This document shows, in pieces, positions 34,011 through 41,951 of a stretch of DNA of 64,000 nucleotides. How positions within the stretch are numbered: the first letter of the stretch is position 1; every line of letters begins with the position of its first letter. The DNA comes from Planktothricoides sp. SR001 (GTDB lineage: Bacteria; Cyanobacteriota; Cyanobacteriia; Cyanobacteriales; Laspinemataceae). The stretch lies in contig NZ_LIUQ01000014.1 in NCBI RefSeq assembly GCF_001276715.1, forward strand, positions 1 to 64,000, given 5' to 3'. The notes beneath the pieces are model-generated. The model worked only from the letters and a program-made list of their open reading frames with translations. It did not search any database and was not told where the DNA came from. The position numbers and the translations under genes were made by a program.

Positions 34011-37000
34011 ATGAGCCTTCATTCCTTCGCAGTTTCCCTAAATCCTTCTGTCCAAGTGAGCAGCACTGAAAGTCAGTATACCCTGGGCTCGGTAGAAGCA
34101 GATCCCACCGCTTTACTCACCCTGGCGACAACCCCTGGAATCACGATGGTTCTTGATAGTCTTAAGGCTGGCAGTAGTACCCCCGAATTACTGGTACAAA
34201 AGTTAGCGGAACTGGAAGGTCAGGCAGTGGGGGAACAGTTCGGGCAGATGCTAAAACAACTGGATGAGCGGGGTTGGTTGAGTTATACCGTCTTGCCCCT
34301 AGCAGTGGCAATCCCGATGGTGGACTCGGCTGAGTTAAATCTAGCCCAACCCTACTGGACACAAACCCGTGTCGCCCTCTCCCGTTTTGCCTATCAGCGT
34401 CCCTACGAAGGCACAATGGTGCTGGAGTCCCCCCTGTCGAAGTTTCGGGTCAAGCTCCTCGACTGGCGAGCTAGTGCCATCCTCACTCAACTAGCTCAAC
34501 CTCAATCTTTAGGAGCTGTCACACCTCCCCCCTACTTGGGTGCAGAAACCGCCTATCAGTTTCTCAATTTATTGTGGGTCGCAGGGTTTCTGACGGCTGA
34601 CCCCGAACCTCCCTCGCTTCAACTTTGGGACTTTCACAACCTCCTGTTCCACAGCCGCAGCCGCGGGGGTCGCCATGACTATCCATTACAGGACACCAAC
34701 ATTGAGCAGTGGTCAGATTTCCCAGTAGTGAAACCACCCATGAGCGATCGGATTGTGCCGCTACCCCATCCGAACTTGGGGGCGTTGAAGTATAACGATG
34801 CTACGCTCACCGAAGCGATCGAGAGACGGAAGTCCATCCGTAAGTGTGATGAAGCTCATCCAGTTACAGTTGAACAACTCAGCGAACTGCTTTATCGTAC
34901 TGCCCGGATCAAAGATATTCGCTCAGTGGAGGAGTATTTTGGTGAAAATTGGCGAGAAATACTCGATTTTGACGCGGACATTGACTATGGCGAGTTGGCC
35001 AGTCGTCCGTACCCTGGCGGCGGAGCGATGTATGAGCTAGAAATTTATCCAGTGGTGCGACGATGTGAAGGATTGGACACAGGGCTGTATCACTACGACC
35101 CACTCAATCACCAATTGGAGCAGATTATAGGAGCAGAAGACAATATCTTTGCTCTATCAGGCTATAAGCTTCCAAACAACCTCCCAAGCAATTTGGGAAC
35201 ACCACAAGTCCTTCTTGTGATTACGGCGCGGTTTGGGCGATTGTTCCGTAAGTATCGTTCCTTGGCCTACTCGTTAGTGCTGAAACACGTGGGAGTATTG
35301 CAGCAAAATTTTTATCTGGTGGCGACGAATATGGGTCTGGCTCCCTGTGCATGGGGATATGGAGATAGCGATGGTTTTGGACAAGCAGCAGGTTTGGATT
35401 ATGTGGAAGAGTCGGCGGTGGGTGAGTTCACGTTAAGCTCTCTACCGAAAAGGGATTTGCGAGCGAGTGGAGTTGAGTTAGCTCAAGATGTTGATGCCTC
35501 CGAAGAGTCAGGGGAAGTAGGTATCTCCGTGAGTAAGGCTGAGTTAACTCGGAGTGAGACGGAACCAGATCCGGCTGATGTTGGATTTCTTTCTTCAATC
35601 CAACCGACAGAGACTTTGAGTTCCTCTGACGAGGGATTGAGGGAAGCGGCGGAAACCGTCAGTAAGGCGGTTCGTTCGGAGGCTTTAGAAACCTCAATGG
35701 AGACAACAGATGCCGCCGTTTCCGGACGTGAGACGGAATCGGTTAACTTGTCGGCTTTATCAGAGTCCACAACTGAAGTCATGGACTCAAAAGTATCAGA
35801 GAGCCAAGCCGAATCGGATATTATCCCGGATGAAATTGAATCGGCGACGATTTCCGCCAGTGAGGTTGAGAGTTCTGCCTCCCCAGCTTTGGTAGCGCTC
35901 CATCCTCACGACCTCGACGATCGCGTCCCTGGACTCGCCTACCTCCGTAACCAAACTCTCGGCGACCCCCGCATCACGATTGTGGTTCTCGAAGGCAACC
36001 CCGACCACTCCCTCTCTTGTTTCCAAAGCCCTGAAATTTCTAAAGTCTTTCCCTACTGGCACGACACGCCAGAACCGTTTTCCGCAGAAGACTATGCCAA
36101 ATACCGAGCGATTGATGATAGTGATCGCACGAAACAGGAGAAAGAAGAAGCCCTTAAGGCAGCTTTTCCAGAACCGCAGATAGTCCGTCTCAAAGTCGAT
36201 GACCATACTTGCCATGTCACCAGCATCATCGTGGGTCAAGAGAACACCCCTTCTGCTGGTATTGCTCCCCACTGTCGCCTGATTAATTTGCCGGTTAATA
36301 GTACGGGGATTCCCGAGGAATCTATTGGTATTTTGAACCTAGCCCGTGCCTTTGAGCAAGCACTGAATTTAGGGGCAAATATCATTCACTGTGGGTTCTG
36401 TCGCCCTACCCAAACCTGCGAAGGGGAAGAGCTATTGGCTAAAGCGGTACAGAAGTGCTTGGATAACAACATTCTGATTGTTGGGCCTGCGGGTAATGGT
36501 TTGGGTGAATATTGGTGTCTGCCAGGAGTCCTGCCAGGAGTCCTTCCGGTCGGAGCAATGGATTTAGGCAGTCCACCTGCCCACTATAGTAACTGGGGAC
36601 GCAACTACACCCAAGAGGGGATTATGGCTCCGGGTGATGACATTTGGGGAGCGCAACTCGGTAGTGAAAAACCGAAACTGCGAACAGGAACCAGTGGTTC
36701 GGCTCCCATCGTCACCGGAATCGCTGCGCTGCTGATGAGTTTGCAGCTACAACAAGGTAAACCCATTGATGCAGAGGCTGTCCGTATGGCACTCCTTAAC
36801 ACCGCTATTCCTTGCGATCCTAAGCGGGTAGAAGAACCGGAACGCTGTATGCGCGGCTTTGTCAATATTGCTGGGGCAATGGAAGTCCTGTTTGGACGAC
36901 CTTCTGTCACTATTTCCTTTGCAGGCGACCAAGTGACCCGCACCGAATGGGCTGGTTATGCCCTACCTACCCCAACAGCGATGTCAGCCAGTTCAGCCCC

Positions 37001-37961
37001 TAGTTCGGCTGTTGTGGCGGCGATCGCAGAAAATGCCGTTACCGACGGGGCGATCGCCACTGTTCAAGAATCCGCAGAACCCACCAACATCGAAACCAGC
37101 ACCGCCTTTGCTGGTGATGTTTATGCTCTGGGTACTCTGGGATACGACTTTGGCGATGAAGCCCGCCGAGATACCTTCAAGCAACTGATGCCTCCGTTTG
37201 AACTGGATGGGATCATGGTTCCCCCAGATCCTTATGATGCTCGTCAGGTGGTTGAACACCTCGATCGCAACCCGGACGAAGCCCGATCGCTGATTTGGAC
37301 TCTCAACCTCGAGCAAAATACCCTCTATGCCTTAGAACCAAAAGGCCCCTTTGCCAGCGACGTTTACGAAATATTCTTGCAGATGTTGGCCGGACAACTG
37401 GAACCAGAAACCAGCGATGAATTTGTCGAACGCATCAGTGTCGCCGCCCGTCGCACCAACCGCACGGTGGAACTCTTTTCTGGGGAAGTGGTGCCGGTAG
37501 TGACGGTGCATGACCTACGAGGAATGTATGGCTGGACGGTCAACGCCCTGATCAACCCGGCCCTGGCTTCCGTCCGCAACCTGGAACCCGATCGAGAACC
37601 GATCGTCCGTGAAGCCATCAGCGCCTTCCTAAATCGGGTGTATTATGACCTGCATAACTTAGGCCAAACTTCCCGCGATCGCGCCCTCAACTTCGCCACC
37701 ACCAACATTTTCCAAGCTGTCTCTGTCTTTGCGGAAGCGATCGCCTCTGGTCGCCAACTCGACACCATCTCCGTGGAGAAAAGCCCCTACTGCCGCATTC
37801 GCAGTGATTGCTGGGATGTCTTGCTCACCTTCTTTGACCCTGACAGCAGTCGGCGATCGCGTCGGGTGTTCCGGTTTACCCTAGATGTAGCCGCTAACTT
37901 GCCTGTCACGATCGGCAGCATCAAACGCTGGTCTATTCCTGGTCAATCCAACAGTCAATAG
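34011..37961 (+). CDS. patG: Cyanobactin PatG (azoline oxidase - protease - PatA/G domain)
   Basis: The protein has 1316 residues. The N-terminal region (1-250) is of unknown role. The FMN nitroreductase-like azoline oxidase (about 265-490) has ERRKSIRKCDEA, RPYPGGGAMYELEIYPVV, KYRSLAYSLVLKHVGVLQ and GLDYVEESAVGEF. A long acidic Ser/Glu linker (about 495-635) follows. The subtilisin-like domain (about 640-985) keeps the capping helix insert (PYWHDTPEPFSAEDYAKY) of PatG macrocyclases. His732 (DDHTCHVTS) and Ser895 (GTSGSAP) are present, but the Asp position reads VVLEGNPDHS, so Glu661 replaces the expected Asp. The C-terminal domain (about 1040-1316) matches PatA. The oxidase predicts thiazoles. 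Cleavage C-terminal to each core is expected, and macrocyclisation seems doubtful. Confidence 0.92.
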   Translation: MSLHSFAVSLNPSVQVSSTESQYTLGSVEADPTALLTLATTPGITMVLDSLKAGSSTPELLVQKLAELEGQAVGEQFGQMLKQLDERGWLSYTVLPLAVAIPMVDSAELNLAQPYWTQTRVALSRFAYQRPYEGTMVLESPLSKFRVKLLDWRASAILTQLAQPQSLGAVTPPPYLGAETAYQFLNLLWVAGFLTADPEPPSLQLWDFHNLLFHSRSRGGRHDYPLQDTNIEQWSDFPVVKPPMSDRIVPLPHPNLGALKYNDATLTEAIERRKSIRKCDEAHPVTVEQLSELLYRTARIKDIRSVEEYFGENWREILDFDADIDYGELASRPYPGGGAMYELEIYPVVRRCEGLDTGLYHYDPLNHQLEQIIGAEDNIFALSGYKLPNNLPSNLGTPQVLLVITARFGRLFRKYRSLAYSLVLKHVGVLQQNFYLVATNMGLAPCAWGYGDSDGFGQAAGLDYVEESAVGEFTLSSLPKRDLRASGVELAQDVDASEESGEVGISVSKAELTRSETEPDPADVGFLSSIQPTETLSSSDEGLREAAETVSKAVRSEALETSMETTDAAVSGRETESVNLSALSESTTEVMDSKVSESQAESDIIPDEIESATISASEVESSASPALVALHPHDLDDRVPGLAYLRNQTLGDPRITIVVLEGNPDHSLSCFQSPEISKVFPYWHDTPEPFSAEDYAKYRAIDDSDRTKQEKEEALKAAFPEPQIVRLKVDDHTCHVTSIIVGQENTPSAGIAPHCRLINLPVNSTGIPEESIGILNLARAFEQALNLGANIIHCGFCRPTQTCEGEELLAKAVQKCLDNNILIVGPAGNGLGEYWCLPGVLPGVLPVGAMDLGSPPAHYSNWGRNYTQEGIMAPGDDIWGAQLGSEKPKLRTGTSGSAPIVTGIAALLMSLQLQQGKPIDAEAVRMALLNTAIPCDPKRVEEPERCMRGFVNIAGAMEVLFGRPSVTISFAGDQVTRTEWAGYALPTPTAMSASSAPSSAVVAAIAENAVTDGAIATVQESAEPTNIETSTAFAGDVYALGTLGYDFGDEARRDTFKQLMPPFELDGIMVPPDPYDARQVVEHLDRNPDEARSLIWTLNLEQNTLYALEPKGPFASDVYEIFLQMLAGQLEPETSDEFVERISVAARRTNRTVELFSGEVVPVVTVHDLRGMYGWTVNALINPALASVRNLEPDREPIVREAISAFLNRVYYDLHNLGQTSRDRALNFATTNIFQAVSVFAEAIASGRQLDTISVEKSPYCRIRSDCWDVLLTFFDPDSSRRSRRVFRFTLDVAANLPVTIGSIKRWSIPGQSNSQ

Positions 37962-38039
37962 CGGACGGGGGATGGAGTGATGGGGTGATGGGGCGACTGA
38001 GTGATGGAATGAGTGCGATCGTATTTCTTAGGACCCGCC

Positions 38040-38257
38040 CATTCCGGTATATACGTTATCGCTTAAAAGCAGAAATCTTAGGGCGAAGCATTCCGGTATA
38101 TACGTTATCGCTTAAAAGCAGAAATCTACTGCCGGAATGCTTTGCCCCTAAACATTTTCTATTGGCTGAACCACAAATTTTGGGTTAGGGCGAAGCATTC
38201 CGGTATATACGTTATCGCTTAAAAGCAGAAATCTACTGCCGGAATGCTTTGCCCCTA
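38040..38257. repeat. 72-bp MITE-like repeat, two full copies and one partial
   Basis: The full copies (38079-38150 and 38186-38257) start TAGGGCGAAGCATTCCGG and end with its near-complement CCGGAATGCTTTGCCCCTA. The inner part TATATACGTTATCGCTTAAA is identical. A partial copy (38040-38079) lies immediately before. Terminal inverted repeats of about 18 bp suggest a miniature mobile element behind patG. Confidence 0.85.
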
Positions 38258-38333
38258 CGGTCATGCTTTGCCCCTACAGGGGTACTCTATTAATCTGAAA
38301 AACGCTGTAATATCAGGTTCAAAAAATAGAAAC

Positions 38334-38618
38334 ATGGGAATAGAATTTAACCATTTATTTATTACTCTCGACACAGAAACCCTATAGTCAATCGCCAAAT
38401 CAGAGTTCATTAGCCAAGAATTTTGCACAATATCCAGAGATACCGTAAAAACTGATAGAGAGAGTTGGGCGGTAATTTATCTCAGGGGAAAATATGCCTA
38501 TCTTGAGATTTTTGCGCCAGGAAGTGCTCAAGGGTTGAAAGAAGGTTTTTCCGGTATTGGTTTGAATATTCAACCAGCCGGACAGATTGATCTTGTAGAG
38601 GAAAAACTAAAATCCTGA
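38334..38618 (+). pseudogene. Pseudogene with one in-frame stop (DUF5829-like protein)
   Basis: From ATG 38334 the frame reads MGIEFNHLFITLDTETL, stop (TAG), SIAKSEFISQEF, and then ESWAVIYLRGKYAYLEIFAP to GFSGIGLNIQPAGQIDLVEE and a natural stop at 38616-38618. Apart from the single TAG at codon 18 the sequence is coherent. It resembles a small VOC-like/DUF5829 family (NH-FIT-L, YLRGKYAYLE-F-P), recognised by pattern only. The stop joins directly to the copied VWA 3' end. Confidence in the family name is lower than in the pseudogene call. Confidence 0.65.
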
Positions 38619-38810
38619 TTACAAGAAAGCAAAGAACTTTCCGAAGGCGATCGCAAGAAAACCCGCTTTCTAAAACTGTTTTACAGTAAAACGCTGCCAA
38701 TCAATCGGTAAATGCGGCAAAAAGAATTGTTGATATTTAATTCAACTATTTGTTTGATTTTCCTTGAAAAATAGGTATGTACAAAATACTTACCTATTTT
38801 TGTTTTTTTA
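38619..38810 (+). pseudogene. Truncated copy of VWA-gene 3' end plus terminator
   Basis: It begins TTACAAGAAAGCAAAGAACT and matches the 3' end of the VWA gene (24531 onward). It has a four-base deletion (AAACCCGCTTTCTAAAAC versus the original with ATTG inserted), retains GTAAAACGCTGCCAATCAAT, and ends with a related but diverged terminator stem (AAAAATAGGTATGTA / TACTTACCTATTTTT) followed by T's. Confidence 0.8.
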
Positions 38811-39056
38811 TGTTAAGCCATTCATTTTCATTATGATTAAAAAAATATTAATATTTTATCATTTATCCTTCACAAATAAATCATAAAAGCATATAAACTA
38901 ATACTGAAACGTTGACTTTAGGATTTTCTGTATAACGTTTGCTTTCGGTAATAACTCCGCTTTCAAAAATAATACTCAAAACAATGAACATATAATATTA
39001 TCTCACAAAATAGCCTAAATAAATAATATTATATTTTCATTGTTTTGACTTATTAT

Positions 39057-40139
39057 TTATAATTCAAATTTATCCGAGGCGATAAAATTAAATTCTGCCT
39101 GATAAAAAGAATCAATATTTAAGGCATACTCTCCACCGTCTTCGCCATTATTTTCAATAATCAGTTCTCTGCTCACCGATGGATAATTGCCTTGATTATT
39201 TACAGGATTTAAATCGCCAAAATCGATTTCAGGAGAAGGTTTAATCGCCACTACAGGTTCTCCATTTGCTAGATTTAATACAGGAGAGCCATTTGATTTC
39301 ATCACGGCAGATAACACCACTTTTACACCCTTAAAAGTGACATTAGAATAACAGTTATACGCGGTAATTGTCACAGTTTCTGCCCCCTTAGTAGTCAAGG
39401 GTTTGTTGGCACTTTTTAACTCAAAACAGGGGATTGGTTGCGGAACATCCAAATAAATACCAACGGCGCGAGTATTACAAATAATTTTGCTCAATACCTC
39501 TGCAAAACCATTAATTGCATCACGATCGCTAAAAGCTTGTCCCCCTGTTTCTGTTGCCAGTCTCGCGTATTCTGTTTGGATAGTATCTCGAAACTTACTC
39601 TTAGATGTACCAAAATAAGTGTGAAGAGTTACTCCCTCTTGTTTAGCGGTTTGAATAGCCTTATTTGCCGCGATGATATCTTTCTGCTCAGTTTTATCAC
39701 CACCACCTTCTAAAGCTTCATCTCCTAGATAAAAAATCGCCCGCGTAGCGCCCGCTCTCCAATTGAAATGATTACAGATATCTTCGATCGCCCGCGCCGC
39801 ATCTTCTTGAGCGCCAGCATCGGCTAATTCACCTCGCTTTCTCCCGCGAATATCTGAGTCAGAAACTTGACATTCTTTAATCAGATAATCTCGAATTGTC
39901 CGGTTAAAATGTGTTCCTTTCCAAGTCCCTTCAATCCCAAACCACGCCACTCTCAAATCGCAAGGACAACTTGAAGCAGCGGAAGTAATCGCGGCTTGGG
40001 CGGCATTACTAAGATCCTGCGCTTCATCTCTCATCGAGGGACTGGTATCAATAATAATTACTAAATCAACGGGCTCGACTTCATTTTTCTCAATTTGGCA
40101 AGGACGCACTGTAGGAATAACTACTTCTGTTTGACTCAT
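39057..40139 (-). CDS. VWA-domain protein with Cys-rich middle
   Basis: In this 360-residue protein, residues 25-225 form a von Willebrand A domain with MIDAS DTSPSMRD (DxSxS). The second and third MIDAS positions are plausible at RAGATRAIFYLGDEA. The domain contains an unusual Cys set (SSCPCDLRV, IKECQVSD, EDICNHF, KIICNTRAV). From 230 to 360 a beta-rich domain follows (VPQPIPCFELKSANKPLTTK and onward). No signal peptide. It is the only intact gene between the cyanobactin cluster and the IS scar. It differs from the VWA protein at 23355 in sequence and orientation, so it is not simply the missing parent of the 3' copy. Function unknown. Confidence 0.82.
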   Translation of the reverse strand: MSQTEVVIPTVRPCQIEKNEVEPVDLVIIIDTSPSMRDEAQDLSNAAQAAITSAASSCPCDLRVAWFGIEGTWKGTHFNRTIRDYLIKECQVSDSDIRGRKRGELADAGAQEDAARAIEDICNHFNWRAGATRAIFYLGDEALEGGGDKTEQKDIIAANKAIQTAKQEGVTLHTYFGTSKSKFRDTIQTEYARLATETGGQAFSDRDAINGFAEVLSKIICNTRAVGIYLDVPQPIPCFELKSANKPLTTKGAETVTITAYNCYSNVTFKGVKVVLSAVMKSNGSPVLNLANGEPVVAIKPSPEIDFGDLNPVNNQGNYPSVSRELIIENNGEDGGEYALNIDSFYQAEFNFIASDKFEL

Positions 40140-40556
40140 GCTGTGAAATCTGTTAAATAATCAACAGTATAACAATAACATGATTTCCGTTATTGGATCT
40201 ATTTTGCCTGATTAAGTATTATTACATTTGGGGGAGCGACACTTACTTCCTTCTTAACCATGAATCAACCTTGAGGATCCCCAAATCCGGTTTCTGAGTA
40301 TAAGACTTTTTTAAGCTAATGAAAATTAATCGGCAATGTTTGGGAGATTCGATTTATTGTGGGGTCTAATTTCTGAAATTATCAGCGTTTTTTCCATACA
40401 ACTAACCTGGTATGACCTTATGGCTAAGGATATTTGTGTTCGCTCTATCTACGAGAAGCCCACGGTAAAAGCTTAAATGCGTCAGTTGTACCAGGGCGTG
40501 TCATCAGTTAGAGGGGAAGGAGTGATTGTGACGAGTGCGGAAGCCCGCATCTGTTA
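40140..40556. other. Gap without gene
   Basis: There is no supported coding frame. It probably contains the remaining end of the IS5-type element whose transposase remnant follows at 40557. No clear repeat was found. Confidence 0.4.
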
Positions 40557-40680
40557 TCAGTTAAGCCAGACAACGATAGCCGCCAAATAAATAGCGCCTA
40601 AAAAGTTTCTAGCGGTCTGGTCGTAAACGGTAGCAATGGCGCGATATTGCTTGAGTCTCGCAAAGAAATTTTCAATTACA
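40557..40680 (-). pseudogene. IS5-family transposase, C-terminal remnant
   Basis: The minus strand reads VIENFFARLKQYRAIATVYD followed by QTARNFLGAIYLAAIVVWLN-stop, the standard end of an IS5-family DDE transposase (the ENFF block precedes the catalytic helix). The upstream part is cut off exactly at the terminal inverted repeat of the IS630 element, so that insertion destroyed it. Confidence 0.8.
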
Positions 40681-41777
40681 GCTTGTTCAGTAAACTTTTG
40701 TAACAATTGTGTGATAAACTGAAGCTGTAATCAATGCAGACCAGATTCAGACATGGGAAGTTACTCTATTGATCTTAGACAAAAAGTGGTGACTGCTTAT
40801 AAGTTGGGCAAAGGCTCTATTCGGCAACTAGCCGAATAGTTTATGATTAGTCCTGCCACTGTCTATAGTTATATCAAAAAAGCTCGCGAAACCTCTTGAT
40901 ATAACCCCTAAAAAACCAAGACCAAAGCGTCCTGGAAAACTAGAGGCTTATCGAGACTTTATTATTCGGATGGTACAAGATAACCCCGATTGGAAAGTGA
41001 GGCAATATCGGGAATATCTCCTCACAGAGCCGGATGTTTATGTCAGTGTAGGAGGAATGTGTGAATTCCTCAATAAACTTGGACTGGGCGAAGCATTCGC
41101 GGAGCGGGCTAGTGATTTCAACCAAGAACCACTGGCGCGAATGCTATCGCCCCTACAAAAAAACTTACCGAGCCGATTGGCAACATCGGTAAGGTCAAAA
41201 ACAGCGCGTTGATTACCGGGAGAGGGTTCGAGATGTACCAGAGGAGAAAATGATATTCATTGATGAGACAGCATTCTGGGTGGGGATGAGTCGGGAGATA
41301 GCCAGGAGTGAAAAGGGTAAAAAGGCATTCTGTTTAAGATACTTTTATAAAGGGAGAAAAATGACCTTGATTGGGGCAATAAGTATTGAAGGAGTTGTAG
41401 CGAAAAAAGCAATTGAAGGCTCGATGAAAGGAGAAGATTTTCAGGAGTTTGTGGAACCGGATCTGGTTCCGAAGCTGAATCCAGGGGATGTGGTAGTTAT
41501 GGATAACCTTAATATCCATAAAAGGGAAGGTATCGAAGAACTGATTGCCGAGAGCGGGAGTCCGAGTAGAATATTTACCACCCTACTCACCAGACTTTAA
41601 TCCGATTTCTATGTTGTGGTCAACAGTGAAGTCACTGGTAAGAATGTTCCCAACACGAGCAATGTCGGTGCTAGAACAGTTAATTGAACTTGCTCTGATG
41701 CTGATTGCAATACATACGTTTAAGAACTGGTTTACTAAATGCTGTTATTGTACTAATTAAATAGCGAACAAGCTGTA
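40677..41777 (+). mobile_element. Decayed IS630-family insertion sequence
   Basis: The element is bounded by inverted ends TACAGCTTGTTC (40677-40688) and GAACAAGCTGTA (41766-41777), with TA at the outer edges as expected for IS630/mariner elements. It is about 1.1 kb long. It lies within an IS5 remnant and is itself interrupted by a palindromic repeat (41088-41158). Confidence 0.8.
40753..41760 (+). pseudogene. IS630-family transposase pseudogene
   Basis: The readable parts are MGSYSIDLRQKVVTAYKLGK and the helix-turn-helix with an in-frame TAG (RQLAE-stop-FMISPATVYSYIKK). A frameshift near 40897 leads to PRPKRPGKLEAYRDFIIRMV and on to LNKLGL. A palindromic insert of about 70 bases then shifts the frame. 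MIFIDETAFWVG (first Asp), VVMDNLNIHK (second Asp), a frameshift near 41560, and YLPPYSPDFNPISMLWS follow, where the catalytic Glu of NPIE is replaced by Ser. It cannot make active transposase. Confidence 0.88.
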
Positions 41778-41951
41778 GCTATTTTTTATTATAAATATTT
41801 AAGTTTTTGATTAAATATATTATTGTCTAATAAATCAAACATAAAAATTATGTAATATTTGTTATTCGTTATTTGAGCTTATTTTTTGAATAGCCAAAAA
41901 CAAATAACAAATATCAAACAACAAAAAACTAAGAATACCAAATATCAAATA

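Noticed and set aside
39057..40139. VWA gene as part of the cyanobactin cluster
   Set aside because: Opposite strand, more than 1 kb from patG with repeats and pseudogenes between, and no known role for VWA proteins in cyanobactin synthesis.
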